Shown here: positions 50,978 through 60,549 of the stretch, piece after piece
How the letters are laid out: every line of letters begins with the position of its first letter
How positions within the stretch are numbered: the first letter of the stretch is position 1
NCBI RefSeq assembly: GCF_001729745.1
Contig: NZ_CP017186.1
Span: 2,728,001-2,792,000, forward strand
DNA from: Enterobacter hormaechei subsp. hoffmannii
GTDB taxonomy: Bacteria > Pseudomonadota > Gammaproteobacteria > Enterobacterales > Enterobacteriaceae
Direction: 5' to 3'
Length of the DNA stretch: 64,000 bases
Made by a program: the position numbers and the translations under genes
The notes under the pieces: model-generated
What the model saw: only the letters and a program-made list of their open reading frames with translations
Database searches by the model: none
What the model was told of the DNA's origin: nothing

Positions 50978-51155
50978 AATCTCTATCCTTCTTTTTTTGC
51001 TAATTAAGTGAATAGTATGGAACAAAACTCACCGCCCGGAAACAGGCACCTCACGTCAACAAAAATTTCACATTAACAACACAATTAAAGCACTCGCCAG
51101 CCCGATAGTTTTGGCGTTAACTATGAGCGAACTTTTTATTTCGTCGTGAGGGACT

Positions 51156-52070
51156 ATGCGTTTTCGGCATTTATTACCGCTCATTGGAGCACTTTTTTCC
51201 CTGTATATCATCTGGGGATCCACCTACTTTGTCATTCGTATTGGCGTGGAAAGCTGGCCCCCGCTGATGATGGCCGGTATTCGTTTCCTTATGGCTGGCG
51301 TGCTGCTGATGGCGTTTTTATTGCTGCGCGGTCACAGGCTACCGCCGCTGCGTCCCTTGCTTAACGCCGCCCTGATTGGCCTGCTGCTGCTGGCGGTGGG
51401 CAATGGCGCAGTAACCGTCGCCGAACACCAGAACGTGCCGTCGGGCATCGCCGCCGTGGTCGTCGCGACCGTGCCGCTGTTTACGCTCTGCTTTAGTCGT
51501 CTGTTCGGGATCCGCACCCGTAAGCTCGAATGGCTGGGCATCGCGATTGGGCTTGTGGGTATTATCATGCTGAACAGCGGCGGTAACCTGAGCGGAAACC
51601 CCTGGGCTGCCGTTATGATCATGATCGGCTCGATGAGCTGGGCCTTCGGCTCGGTCTACGGCTCCCGCATTGAGCTGCCCTCCGGGATGATGGCGGGTGC
51701 CATTGAAATGCTCGCGGCAGGCATCGTGCTGCTGATTGCCTCGGCGTTGACGGGTGAAAAACTGACGGCAATGCCAGATCTCTCAGGTTTCCTGGCCGTC
51801 GGGTATCTGGCCCTGTTTGGCTCGATTATTGCCATCAACGCCTATATGTACCTGATCCGCAACGTCTCACCGGCGGTTGCCACCAGCTACGCCTACGTTA
51901 ACCCGGTGGTTGCCGTGCTTCTGGGTACCGGTTTTGCGGGCGAAGTGCTGTCGACGATTGAATGGCTGGCGCTGGGCGTGATTGTCTTTGCCGTGGTGCT
52001 GGTCACGCTGGGTAAATATTTACTGCCCGCGAAACCGATTGTCACGGCGTGTGAGGTGGAGAAACCGTGA
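51156..52070 (+). CDS. yedA: EamA/DMT-family transporter YedA
   Basis: A 304-residue carrier with ten helices made of two EamA repeats (FSLYIIWGSTYFVIRIGVES in the first, LNSGGNLSGNPWAAVM at the hinge). It closely matches E. coli YedA over its length. The substrate is unknown; relatives export amino acids and metabolites. Its 3' end overlaps convergent vsr by 29 bp. Confidence 0.93.
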   Translation: MRFRHLLPLIGALFSLYIIWGSTYFVIRIGVESWPPLMMAGIRFLMAGVLLMAFLLLRGHRLPPLRPLLNAALIGLLLLAVGNGAVTVAEHQNVPSGIAAVVVATVPLFTLCFSRLFGIRTRKLEWLGIAIGLVGIIMLNSGGNLSGNPWAAVMIMIGSMSWAFGSVYGSRIELPSGMMAGAIEMLAAGIVLLIASALTGEKLTAMPDLSGFLAVGYLALFGSIIAINAYMYLIRNVSPAVATSYAYVNPVVAVLLGTGFAGEVLSTIEWLALGVIVFAVVLVTLGKYLLPAKPIVTACEVEKP

Positions 52071-52533
52071 TCGGGTGAATGCCCTGGGTATCGATCTGCG
52101 CGGCCTGACCGCCGCCGCAGATCCACTCTTCCAGCCGCTCCGTCAGTTCCACGTCATTCAGCTTCATTCTTCCGCGCAGTGCGCACTCCCAGACAATCAG
52201 CACCCGCCAGCCCTGGGCGTAAAGCTGCGAAACATCGCGTTTATCACGCTCGACGTTCCTGCCAATCTTCTCCAGCCAGAAGTCGGTGCGTGTCGCCGGG
52301 ACTTTAAACAGATAGCAGTCGTGATGATGCCAGAAACAGCCGTGGGTAAAGATGATGCACTGGTACGCATCGATCACGAAATCAGGACGCCCGGCAAGCG
52401 TGGCATCCTGAACCCTGAATTCAAACCCGATGGAGGTAAGGAGGCCAGCGATCCGTTTTTCGATCGCGGTATCACGCGTGCCGATGGCACGCATGTTTTT
52501 ACTCCGCGTGGCCTTATTGTGAACGTCCGCCAT
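52042..52533 (-). CDS. vsr: Very short patch repair endonuclease Vsr
   Basis: A 163-residue endonuclease that nicks 5' of the T in T:G mismatches arising from deamination of Dcm-methylated cytosine. [10 protein letters not shown] carries the catalytic Asp, and [15 protein letters not shown] the His and zinc ligands. ATG 52533 aligns with [17 protein letters not shown] of E. coli. It overlaps dcm by 20 bp in a different frame, as in E. coli, and has a tail a few residues longer than E. coli Vsr. Confidence 0.96.
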   Translation of the reverse strand: MADVHNKATRSKNMRAIGTRDTAIEKRIAGLLTSIGFEFRVQDATLAGRPDFVIDAYQCIIFTHGCFWHHHDCYLFKVPATRTDFWLEKIGRNVERDKRDVSQLYAQGWRVLIVWECALRGRMKLNDVELTERLEEWICGGGQAAQIDTQGIHPITVSPPHTP

Positions 52534-53947
52534 TGACGGCCTCACTCTGACGCAGCTGAACGGCCTTGCTGATGCGTGAGGCCAGCAGTTTTGCGACGGC
52601 GGCAAAGGCTGGCACCACCACCGAGTTGCCAAACTGACGATAGGCTTGTGTATCCGACACCGGAATGCGAAAACTGTAGCCCTGCGGCGCCTCAAAGCCC
52701 ATTAAGCGGGCGCACTCGCGCGGCGTTAAGCGCCGCGGTCGGTGCTGTTGATTCTGAGGGTCGTCGAAATCTTTTTCGCCCAGCGCCTTATCCCAGCCCC
52801 GATCGATAAGAATTTCCGCGCCATCTTTGTAATAGCGCGCCGACAGCGTACGCGTCACGCTGTCAGGATTAAGCGGATTGACCATGCCAAACCCAAAGCC
52901 ATTGCCTTTGGCCTGATGCTTTTTGGCATAGCGATAGAGGTATTTCCACAGCACTGGCGTCAGAATGAATTTCGCATCGACGGCGGGCTCCAGCAGATCG
53001 GCCACTGTCGGACGGCGCGCCGGATACAGCGAGGGCAAATCGCGCAGCGTAAAATCGCCTTTCAGATTGAGATCGCGGCGGAATCCCACCAGCACGATGC
53101 GTTCGCGGTGCTGTGGCAGGAAGTGTTTGCCGTCGATAATTTTCGGATCGTCAGGCCCCATGTCCTCTGCATCCGCCACGTCGTAACCCAGTTCATCCAG
53201 CGTTTGCATGATAATGCGGAAGGTTTTGCCGCCGTCATGGCTCTTTAAATTCTTGACGTTCTCCAGCACAAAAATTGCCGGGCGGCGGGCATCAATAATC
53301 CGGGCAACATCAAAGAACAGTGTGCCCTGCGTATCACAGGCAAAGCCGTGTGCGCGTCCCAGCGCGTTCTTTTTCGACACGCCAGCCAGTGAGAACGGCT
53401 GACACGGGAAGCCTGCCAGCAGCACATCGTGCGCCGGAATGGTGTTGCGAATGTGCTCAGCGGCTTCTTCGTCGCTGACGCCGGTTTTGTGGCTCAGGGT
53501 GACGTCGCGGATGTCGGCATTAAACTGGTGCTCGTCGGGGTCGCAGTACCAGTTCGCCTTATAGGTGCGGACGGCATGTTTGTTCCATTCACTGGTGAAC
53601 ACGCACTGCCCGCCAATAGCTTCAAAGCCATGGCGAATGCCGCCAATACCGGCAAAGAGATCGATAAAGCGAAAGGCATAATTCGGATGCGCAGCAGGCG
53701 GGCGCGGCAGCAGGTTGCGCAGATAACGGAACTCGCCGTCGCTCAGGCGGTGCCCTGCCCTGTCGCTTATCAGCAGCCGCTTGAGTATTGCCGGGCTCCA
53801 GTGGCTCTCGCCATGTGCCACCAGCTGGTTTGCCAGCGTTTTAGCATCATACATTTCCAGCAGCTGACGCAGGAGTGCCTGCACGGCTGCCGTTGATTTC
53901 TCAACCCGCTCAGGCGCGGGCACAGTCACTGATCGATTTTCCTGCAT
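52514..53947 (-). CDS. dcm: DNA cytosine C5-methyltransferase Dcm
   Basis: A 477-residue methylase for the second C of [22 protein letters not shown] (about 93-109) is motif I for S-adenosylmethionine. [11 protein letters not shown] near 180 holds the catalytic Cys182, ENVKNL is motif VI, and [14 protein letters not shown] and QFGNSVVVP are motifs IX and X. ATG 53947 fits the E. coli start MQENxSVT. Linked to vsr, which repairs its mutagenic by-product. Confidence 0.97.
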   Translation of the reverse strand: MQENRSVTVPAPERVEKSTAAVQALLRQLLEMYDAKTLANQLVAHGESHWSPAILKRLLISDRAGHRLSDGEFRYLRNLLPRPPAAHPNYAFRFIDLFAGIGGIRHGFEAIGGQCVFTSEWNKHAVRTYKANWYCDPDEHQFNADIRDVTLSHKTGVSDEEAAEHIRNTIPAHDVLLAGFPCQPFSLAGVSKKNALGRAHGFACDTQGTLFFDVARIIDARRPAIFVLENVKNLKSHDGGKTFRIIMQTLDELGYDVADAEDMGPDDPKIIDGKHFLPQHRERIVLVGFRRDLNLKGDFTLRDLPSLYPARRPTVADLLEPAVDAKFILTPVLWKYLYRYAKKHQAKGNGFGFGMVNPLNPDSVTRTLSARYYKDGAEILIDRGWDKALGEKDFDDPQNQQHRPRRLTPRECARLMGFEAPQGYSFRIPVSDTQAYRQFGNSVVVPAFAAVAKLLASRISKAVQLRQSEAVNGGRSQ

Positions 53948-53990
53948 TCTCTTAACCGGACAATAAAGACAGAAAACAGAGTACCACAGT

Positions 53991-54692
53991 TCAGGATCGC
54001 ACACTGCGACGGAAATGGGTCAATATCTGGCTGTCGGTTCCGAGATAATCGCCCTGTAATTCGGCACTCAGCTTCGCCATAAACTGGATCAGGAAATCGG
54101 CATTGTGACGCGCAAGTTCGCGTCCCCGTGCGGTTTGCATGGTGTCCGGCAGGCGCAGGAGTTTGGTCTGAAAGTGATCGAGCGCGAAAGCTTTATCATC
54201 CAGCGCACGCGCCCCGGCAAACGGGTCGTCGGCATTAAACAACGCGGTGCCCAGCGCACCGGACACGGCAAAGACGCGCGCAAGGCCGATGGCGCCTAAC
54301 GCCTCCAGCCGGTCGGCATCCTGGACCGTTTTGGCCTCCGGGCTTTGCGGCGCGATACCGGCACTGAAGCTGTGTGCTTCAATGGCATGCTCAACGGCCG
54401 CATACCGATCGGGCGGAAAATCAGGAAAATCGCGGCTCAGGATCTGGCGCGTTTCTCGCGCTGCCAGCCGCGAGGAGTGACTACGCTGCGGGTGATTTTT
54501 CGGCAGGCTGACAATGTCATGGAAGTAGCATGCGGTCAGCACAACCAGCGGATCGCAATCCCCGTCAGCCATAATGGCCTGCGCCGTCATCCAGACGCGG
54601 CGAAAATGGGCGATATCGTGCGCCGCATCATCAGTAAAATGATTTTCGTCGAGCCAGCGCTCAAAACGGTGCTGCCACTGCGCAAGTTCCAT
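53991..54692 (-). CDS. yedJ: HD-domain phosphohydrolase YedJ
   Basis: A 233-residue HD protein. H-x(n)-HD-x(n)-D is seen as [19 protein letters not shown] and [12 protein letters not shown]. The likely activity is a metal-dependent phosphohydrolase on a nucleotide or similar; the substrate is unknown. Of two adjacent ATG codons, 54692 is 7 nt from AGGA. It lies 43 nt upstream of dcm on the same strand. Confidence 0.92.
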   Translation of the reverse strand: MELAQWQHRFERWLDENHFTDDAAHDIAHFRRVWMTAQAIMADGDCDPLVVLTACYFHDIVSLPKNHPQRSHSSRLAARETRQILSRDFPDFPPDRYAAVEHAIEAHSFSAGIAPQSPEAKTVQDADRLEALGAIGLARVFAVSGALGTALFNADDPFAGARALDDKAFALDHFQTKLLRLPDTMQTARGRELARHNADFLIQFMAKLSAELQGDYLGTDSQILTHFRRSVRS

Positions 54693-54695
54693 CAT

Positions 54696-54976
54696 TCCAT
54701 CCTGTTGCTCAAAAGAGAGTGAATTATAATACACCCGAATCAAAATCCTTAATAAATAGAATTTCGAAATACTTAATAATAATTACCCGCTATATTTTCA
54801 ATGAATTAATTCACGCGAATAATAAAGAGATAAAAAGAAATATTTTGTAATATTTTTACCAGTTTAATTACATTTATTTTTGAACCTAAATAATAATCCA
54901 TAGAATAGTATCAGCCATGTAGTTACGGAGGGTAATTACATATATTCAGACAATTTATATTTAAAGGGAATATATA
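54696..54976 (+). promoter_or_regulatory. AT-rich leader of the porin gene
   Basis: About 280 bp, among the most AT-rich in the window, between divergent yedJ and the porin. The ompS1 gene of Salmonella at the same locus is silenced by H-NS and activated by OmpR and LeuO through such DNA. No single OmpR motif was clear enough to mark. AAAGGGAA precedes the porin ATG. Confidence 0.45.
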
Positions 54977-56143
54977 ATGAAAAGAAAAGTTCTGGCAATT
55001 CTCGTACCCGCGTTATTAATGGCTGGCGCAGCAAATGCGGCGGAAATGTATAACAAAGACGGCAACAAAGTTGACCTGTACGGTAAAGTTGATGCACGTC
55101 ATACCTTCTCCGACAACCCAGGCGACGACGGCGATGAAACCTATGTCCAGATTGGTTTCAAAGGCGAAACACAAATTAATAACGATCTTATTGGTTACGG
55201 CCAGTGGGAATATAAAACCTACGCTAACGATACCGAAGGCGCAGGCGACACCTCTTTTAACCGTCTGGCCTTTGCTGGCCTGAAATACGGCGAATATGGC
55301 TCATTCGATTATGGCCGTAATTACGGCGTCGTGTATGACGTTGAAGCCTGGACCGATATGCTGCCAGTATTTGGTGGCGACTCCTATACCTGGACCGACA
55401 ACTATATGGTTGGCCGTACTAACGGTGTGGCGACCTATCGTAATAATGACTTCTTCGGTCTGGTTAACGGCCTGAACTTTGCACTGCAATATCAGGGTGC
55501 TAATGAAGGTGCTAACGCAAACGAAAATCAGGAAGGCACCAAAAATGGCCATGATGATGTTCGTTTCCAGAACGGCGACGGCTTTGGTATGTCAACTACC
55601 TATGACTTCGATTTCGGTCTGTCGCTGGGTGCCGCTTATTCATCGTCTGACCGTACCAACGACCAGGTTGCTTACGGCGCAGGTACCTATAATCGCTTCA
55701 GCAAATATGCCGGCGGTGAACGTGCGGAAGCGTGGACAATCGGTGCAAAATACGATGCGAATGATGTCTACCTGGCAATGATGTATGCGGAAACCCGCAA
55801 CATGACTCCGTACGGCAACGATGGCATCGCCAACAAAACTCAGAACTTTGAAGCCGTAGCGCAGTACCAGTTTGACTTCGGTCTGCGTCCATCCCTGGCG
55901 TGGGTCTATTCAAAAGGCATCGATTTGGGTGGTAACGATTATCATCCAGGCAATGGTTATGACTATGTAGACCAGGATCTGGTTAACTACATCGACGTGG
56001 GCATGACCTACAGCTTCAACAAGAACTTCTCCACCTACGTTGATTATAAAATCAACCTGCTGGACGAAGATGATGCCTTCTACAGTGACAACGGTATTGC
56101 AACCGATGACATCGTTGGCATCGGTATGATCTACCAGTTCTGA
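54977..56143 (+). CDS. General outer-membrane porin, OmpS1/YedS type
   Basis: A 388-residue OmpC/OmpF-family trimeric porin. The signal peptide is residues 1-21 (ending AGAANA), and the mature protein begins [18 protein letters not shown]. The L3 constriction loop carries the PVFGGDS block (near 133-140), and the C-terminus is the assembly signal ending YQF. The locus next to yedJ-dcm is that of yedS in E. coli (broken in K-12) and ompS1 in Salmonella, which is the reason for the subtype call; sequence alone would allow OmpN or OmpC-like names. It admits small hydrophilic solutes. Confidence 0.88.
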   Translation: MKRKVLAILVPALLMAGAANAAEMYNKDGNKVDLYGKVDARHTFSDNPGDDGDETYVQIGFKGETQINNDLIGYGQWEYKTYANDTEGAGDTSFNRLAFAGLKYGEYGSFDYGRNYGVVYDVEAWTDMLPVFGGDSYTWTDNYMVGRTNGVATYRNNDFFGLVNGLNFALQYQGANEGANANENQEGTKNGHDDVRFQNGDGFGMSTTYDFDFGLSLGAAYSSSDRTNDQVAYGAGTYNRFSKYAGGERAEAWTIGAKYDANDVYLAMMYAETRNMTPYGNDGIANKTQNFEAVAQYQFDFGLRPSLAWVYSKGIDLGGNDYHPGNGYDYVDQDLVNYIDVGMTYSFNKNFSTYVDYKINLLDEDDAFYSDNGIATDDIVGIGMIYQF

Positions 56144-56157
56144 TCCCCATAAATAGC

Positions 56158-56183
56158 AAAGCCCGCAACGCGGGCTTTTTTTA
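56158..56183 (+). terminator. Porin gene terminator
   Basis: AAAGCCCGC-AAC-GCGGGCTTT with a T-run, 15 nt after the porin stop. Confidence 0.9.
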
Positions 56184-56198
56184 TTTGACGCTGAAATA

Positions 56199-57062
56199 TT
56201 ACGGCGCTTCCTGCAAGGCCAGGCGAACAAACCCGTTATTCTGTGCCAGTAATTCATGCGCTTTCCAGGCATCCATACCCGTCAGCACCATTAGCACCGC
56301 CGTTTTACACTGATGGTTACAGCTTTCCAGCGCCGCCTTCGCCTGCGCCCGGGAGCATCCCCCCGCTTCCATTACAATGGCAATTTGTCGCTCGGCCCAT
56401 CTGGTATTGCTTGCCTCCAGATCAACACGCAGGTTGCTGTACACCCGTCCTGTCCGTATCGCCAGACCGGTGGTGACCATATGCATTATCATGCTTTGCG
56501 CAATGCCCGCTTTGGCGTTGGTATACCCGGCAACCACATCCGCGCCCAGATCGGGGGCAATAACCATGCTCGCCAGCTGCGCCGCTTCACTTTGCGCATC
56601 CTCCGTAATGAGCGCGACCGTTGAGCCCAGAGACCACGCATGACGCATCGCGCCCCAAACCCATGGCGTTTTGCCGCTGACGGACAGCGCCAGCATCATG
56701 TCATGCTCGCCGAATTTTATCGTCTGAAGGTCGGCAACACCGCGCGCGTAGCTTCCGGCGTTATCGCCTGCTGTCATCGCAATGACCGGATGTTTTCCCG
56801 GCGCGAACGCTTCTGCCGCCTGCTTCGCCACACCTCCGGACGCGCCTGCGCCGATCAGCACCAGACGTCCGCCGTGACTAAGCGTCGCCGCCGCGTTATC
56901 CACCACGCGAGCCAGCATACTTAAGTGAGGGGTAAGTGCAGAAGAGATTTGTGCGTCATCCTGGTGTATGACATTAAGCATATCCAGCGTAGATAATCTG
57001 TCGATGTTCATCGTGCTGGCGTGCCGTCTTTCCCTGGCCGTACCGGTAAGCATAATGCTCAT
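56199..57062 (-). CDS. MurQ-like SIS-domain protein, shortened
   Basis: A 287-residue protein related over most of its length to MurQ, the N-acetylmuramic acid 6-phosphate etherase (E. coli 298 residues). Shared blocks are IDRLSTLDML, GGRLVLIGAGASGG, SVSGKTPWVWGA, VVAGYTNAKAGIAQSMIMHM and CKTAVLMVL. A glutamate lies near, but one residue off, the MurQ Glu83 site. The loop carrying the second catalytic acid (Glu114) is shorter by several residues and lacks it. It may therefore be a sugar-phosphate-binding or altered lyase. ATG 57062 has AAGGAGG 6 nt upstream. It is divergent from dcuS. Confidence 0.75.
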   Translation of the reverse strand: MSIMLTGTARERRHASTMNIDRLSTLDMLNVIHQDDAQISSALTPHLSMLARVVDNAAATLSHGGRLVLIGAGASGGVAKQAAEAFAPGKHPVIAMTAGDNAGSYARGVADLQTIKFGEHDMMLALSVSGKTPWVWGAMRHAWSLGSTVALITEDAQSEAAQLASMVIAPDLGADVVAGYTNAKAGIAQSMIMHMVTTGLAIRTGRVYSNLRVDLEASNTRWAERQIAIVMEAGGCSRAQAKAALESCNHQCKTAVLMVLTGMDAWKAHELLAQNNGFVRLALQEAP

Positions 57063-57215
57063 AAACTGCCTCCTTATTATGAGTACCCCCACACTATAAA
57101 GTGTTTTATACAGGTCACATGAGAGAAGGCTCACGAAACGCCTCTCTTTACATGGCTTTATGAAATGCCCGTCATCAGCGATAATTAGCCCTTTCTTTTT
57201 CATCGCGGAGTGTTA

Positions 57216-58832
57216 ATGAGCGATTTGCAGCCCTTCCCCCCGACGCGCAAGCGCCCTATGAAGCTGAATACGCTGGTTACGCTGATGGTGTGCGCCATTA
57301 TCGGTTCTGTGCTGCTGGTGGTCTTCGCGCTGTACTCTGTGCAGATCACCCGTGCCACGCGCGATGACGTGAAAGATACTGCGCTGGGTATCGCCCGAAC
57401 GCTGGCCGACAGCCCGGAGATCAAGCGTGGCCTGATGGAATCGCCGCAGGCTGGCATCATCCAGCCGATTGCCCAGGCGGTGACGAAGCGCAACGACCTG
57501 CTATTTACGGTGGTTACCGACCTGCGTGGGATCCGCTATTCCCATCCAAACGAAGCGCTGTTAGGTTTGCATTTTATTGGCGACGATCTGACGCCCACCC
57601 TCGAAGGGAAAGAGAATGTCTCCGTGAACCGCGGCGCGCTCGCGGAAGCACTGCGCGTCTTTACGCCCGTTTATGACGATCGGCACGACCAGATCGGCGT
57701 GGTCGTGGTGGGTATTTCGCTGAATAAAGTTGAAGATCAGATTGCCCGCGGTCGGCTCAATGCCGTGTGGACCATCTTATTCAGCGTTCTGATGAGCTCA
57801 GTGGCGATATGGTGTCTGGTCCGGGTTCTGAAACGTATTCTCTTCGGGCTGGAGCCTTACGAGATCTCTGCCCTCTTTGAGCAGCGCCAGGCCATGTTGC
57901 AGTCCCTGCGCGAAGGCGTGATGGCTGTTGATATGCACGGGCGCGTGACGATGATTAACCACACCGCCAGAGAAATTTTGCTCCTGAGCTCGGGTGAGCA
58001 CTCCGAGAGCAGCGGCGAACCATTGCTGGTCAGCCTGCGGGAAGTGGCGAAAACCGGCATTGCTCGTCAGGATCAAGAGATCGGCTGTAACGGACGGCTA
58101 CTGCTGTGCAACATGGTCCCCGTGAAAAGCCAGAATCAGGTCATCGGGGCAATCAGCACCTTCCGCGATAAGACCGAAATCAGCCAGTTAATGCAGCGTA
58201 TCGATGGTATGGTCAACTATGTTGATGCCCTGCGCTCACATACGCATGAGTTTATGAACAAGCTGCACGTGATCCTCGGCCTGCTGCACATGAAGCGCTA
58301 CGATAAGCTGGAAGAGTACATCATCCAGACCGCACAGAATTATCAGACGGATATCGGCGCGATACAGCGCAAGGTTAAATCGCCGGTCATTGCGGGTTTC
58401 CTGCTGGGTAAAATCAACCGCGCCAAAGAGGCGGGAGTGACCCTGACGCTGGCGGAAGAGAGTCAGCTTCCTGACACCAGCAATGAAGAGCAGGTTGCGG
58501 TTCTGATCACCGTGCTGGGCAATTTAATCGAAAATGCCCTGGATGCGATGGAAGGTCAGCCGGAAGGCGAGATCGGCCTGCTGCTGCATTATCAGAACGG
58601 CTGGCTGAGCGGTGAGGTCAGCGATGACGGTCCCGGCATTGATCCCGAGCGGCTGGAGGCTATTTTTACAAAGGGCTACTCAACAAAAGGTGAAAACCGT
58701 GGCGTTGGGCTGTTCCTTGCACGTCAGCAGATCCAGAACCTGGGCGGAGATATTACCGTCGAGTCGGAGCCTGGCGTATTTACCCAATTTTTTGTTCAGA
58801 TCCCCTGGGATAGCGAGAGGAATATCGCGTGA
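57216..58832 (+). CDS. dcuS: C4-dicarboxylate sensor kinase DcuS-like
   Basis: A 538-residue CitA-family sensor kinase. The first helix is at about 20-40, followed by a periplasmic PAS domain with RYSHP, the substrate-contact motif of DcuS, then a second helix near 180-200. A cytosolic PAS follows. The phosphorylated His344 lies in HTHEFMNKLHVILGLLHM, and the HATPase domain has NLIENALDA, DDGPGI and GVGLFL. The N-terminal KRPMKL and many blocks match E. coli DcuS better than CitA. GCGGAG is 5 nt before ATG 57216. It overlaps the regulator gene by 4 bp. Confidence 0.92.
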   Translation: MSDLQPFPPTRKRPMKLNTLVTLMVCAIIGSVLLVVFALYSVQITRATRDDVKDTALGIARTLADSPEIKRGLMESPQAGIIQPIAQAVTKRNDLLFTVVTDLRGIRYSHPNEALLGLHFIGDDLTPTLEGKENVSVNRGALAEALRVFTPVYDDRHDQIGVVVVGISLNKVEDQIARGRLNAVWTILFSVLMSSVAIWCLVRVLKRILFGLEPYEISALFEQRQAMLQSLREGVMAVDMHGRVTMINHTAREILLLSSGEHSESSGEPLLVSLREVAKTGIARQDQEIGCNGRLLLCNMVPVKSQNQVIGAISTFRDKTEISQLMQRIDGMVNYVDALRSHTHEFMNKLHVILGLLHMKRYDKLEEYIIQTAQNYQTDIGAIQRKVKSPVIAGFLLGKINRAKEAGVTLTLAEESQLPDTSNEEQVAVLITVLGNLIENALDAMEGQPEGEIGLLLHYQNGWLSGEVSDDGPGIDPERLEAIFTKGYSTKGENRGVGLFLARQQIQNLGGDITVESEPGVFTQFFVQIPWDSERNIA

Positions 58833-59548
58833 TAAATGTATTAATTGTCGATGATGACGCCATGGTAGCCGACCTCAACCGTCTGTATGTTAACCGCGTT
58901 GAGGGTTTTAACTGCTGCGGCGTCGCTTCCACGCTCAACCAGGCCGAAGCATTGATCGCAAACCCAGGCCAGCCGATCGATCTGGTGCTGCTGGATGTCT
59001 ATATGCAGCAGGATAACGGGCTGGATCTATTGCCCATCATCCGCGCATCGGGCCGCCCGATTGACGTTATCATGATTTCGTCAGCCTCCGACGCCGCAAC
59101 GATCCAGACGTCGATGCACTATGGCGTGGTGGATTACCTGATTAAACCGTTCCAGTTCCCGCGTTTTGAAGAGGCGCTGAACGGCTGGAAGGCAAAGCGC
59201 AGTCTGATGGGCTCGCATCAGTATTATGAACAGGCCGACGTCGACAGGCTGATCCACGGCGGCGCGCCGGAGCTCGCCGACAGCAAAAAATTACCGAAAG
59301 GCTTAACGCCGCAGACGCTGCGCACCATTTGCCAGTGGATCGACAGCCATCCGGAGATAGAATTTTCCACCGACGATCTGGCGAATGCGGTCAACATTTC
59401 CCGCGTCTCCTGCCGCAAATACCTGATCTGGCTGGCGCAAATCAATATCCTGTTCACCAGCATTCACTACGGTGCCACCGGTCGACCGGTATATCGCTAC
59501 CGTTTGCAGCCGGAACAGGTCGGCCTGCTCAAACAGTACTGCCAGTAA
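58829..59548 (+). CDS. dcuR: C4-dicarboxylate response regulator DcuR-like
   Basis: A 239-residue regulator, the length of E. coli DcuR. Its receiver domain holds VDDD and phosphoacceptor Asp56 (LVLLDVYMQ) with the switch Lys in YLIKPFQ. The C-terminal HTH region contains TLRTICQWID and NISRVSCRKYLIWL. DcuR activates genes for fumarate respiration and dicarboxylate exchange, so the neighbouring flavoprotein genes are likely targets. Its end overlaps convergent apbE by 20 bp. Confidence 0.93.
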   Translation: MINVLIVDDDAMVADLNRLYVNRVEGFNCCGVASTLNQAEALIANPGQPIDLVLLDVYMQQDNGLDLLPIIRASGRPIDVIMISSASDAATIQTSMHYGVVDYLIKPFQFPRFEEALNGWKAKRSLMGSHQYYEQADVDRLIHGGAPELADSKKLPKGLTPQTLRTICQWIDSHPEIEFSTDDLANAVNISRVSCRKYLIWLAQINILFTSIHYGATGRPVYRYRLQPEQVGLLKQYCQ

Positions 59549-60491
59549 TTCGGTAGCTGTCGTCCAGAAGGGTAAAACGGAAGTGGTGCATCGAGGAGAT
59601 CACCACTTCTTTTGTTTTGGTGACAAAAATGGCTTCAATATCGGGGCGCGAACGCAGCGCGGCGCAGCCCTGCTCCACGCCCATGCCGTAGATCAGCGTG
59701 GTCCAGATATCGCCGTCGAGGGAGTCTTGCGAAATAATCGTCACGCTGTCCAGTTCGTTATCCAGCGGGTAGCCGGTACGCGGGTCAAGTATGTGATGAT
59801 AACGTTTGCCGTTCTGCTCGAAGTAGCGCTCATAGGTGCCTGACGTCACAACCGACCGGTTTTCTACCGTTATGGCGCCAATCAGCGCATCACCGGCGAA
59901 CGGTTTTTTCAGGCCGACGTGCCAGCCGTCCTCCGGCGAGCCTAACGTCTGGACGTTGCCGCCAAGGTTGATCAACCCGAGTTCGGTGCCCTCTTTATGC
60001 AGGTAATCCCGCACCCTGTCGGCGATATAACCTTTGGCGATAGCCCCCAGATCGATCTCCATTCCCTGGCGTGTAAGAAACACGCTGCTGTTGGCGTCAT
60101 CCAGTACAACGTTCGCAGGATCCGTGATACTCAGCAAGGCGGCGATCTCGTCCGCGGGCGGTACAGCGTCCCCCTTAAAGCCAATTTTCCAGCGTTTGAC
60201 CAGCGGACCTATCGCCAGGTTGAACGCACTGTCTGTAGGCAGGCTGGCCGCTTTCGCGCAGCGGATCAGGTCAAACACCGGGCGACTGACGACAACCGGA
60301 TGCTGACCGGCAGCATGGTTGACATCCATCACCTGCGAATCCGCACGGTTGACGGTGAGGAGATCTTCGTACTGTTTGATCAGGCGAAACACGCGGGACG
60401 CGAGGGCTTCGTCATGGGAGAAGAGTTTCAGGAGGATGGGCGAGCCCATCAGAACGGCGTTGTAGCTGTAAACGCGATGGCTATCAGGCAT
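59529..60491 (-). CDS. FAD:protein FMN transferase, ApbE family, cytoplasmic
   Basis: A 320-residue ApbE-type enzyme that moves FMN from FAD onto a Thr or Ser of a target protein. Family blocks include GSPILLKLF near the N-terminus, MEIDLGAIAKGYIADRV, LINLGGNVQTLG and HHILDPRTGYP. There is no signal peptide or lipobox, unlike the periplasmic ApbE of E. coli, so it acts in the cytoplasm. GAGGA lies 8 nt before ATG 60491. It lies 58 nt downstream of the flavoprotein gene that carries a matching target motif, which makes that protein its evident substrate. Confidence 0.92.
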   Translation of the reverse strand: MPDSHRVYSYNAVLMGSPILLKLFSHDEALASRVFRLIKQYEDLLTVNRADSQVMDVNHAAGQHPVVVSRPVFDLIRCAKAASLPTDSAFNLAIGPLVKRWKIGFKGDAVPPADEIAALLSITDPANVVLDDANSSVFLTRQGMEIDLGAIAKGYIADRVRDYLHKEGTELGLINLGGNVQTLGSPEDGWHVGLKKPFAGDALIGAITVENRSVVTSGTYERYFEQNGKRYHHILDPRTGYPLDNELDSVTIISQDSLDGDIWTTLIYGMGVEQGCAALRSRPDIEAIFVTKTKEVVISSMHHFRFTLLDDSYRITGSTV

Positions 60492-60549
60492 TACATAAGT
60501 CCTCAGATGTAGCCCCGGCAAGCACCGCGCCGCCGGGGAAACAGGAGCC

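Noticed and set aside
57216-59548. The two-component pair as CitA/CitB for citrate
   Set aside because: The periplasmic RYSHP block, the N-terminus and the regulator's length and C-terminus match DcuS/DcuR more closely; no citrate lyase genes are nearby.
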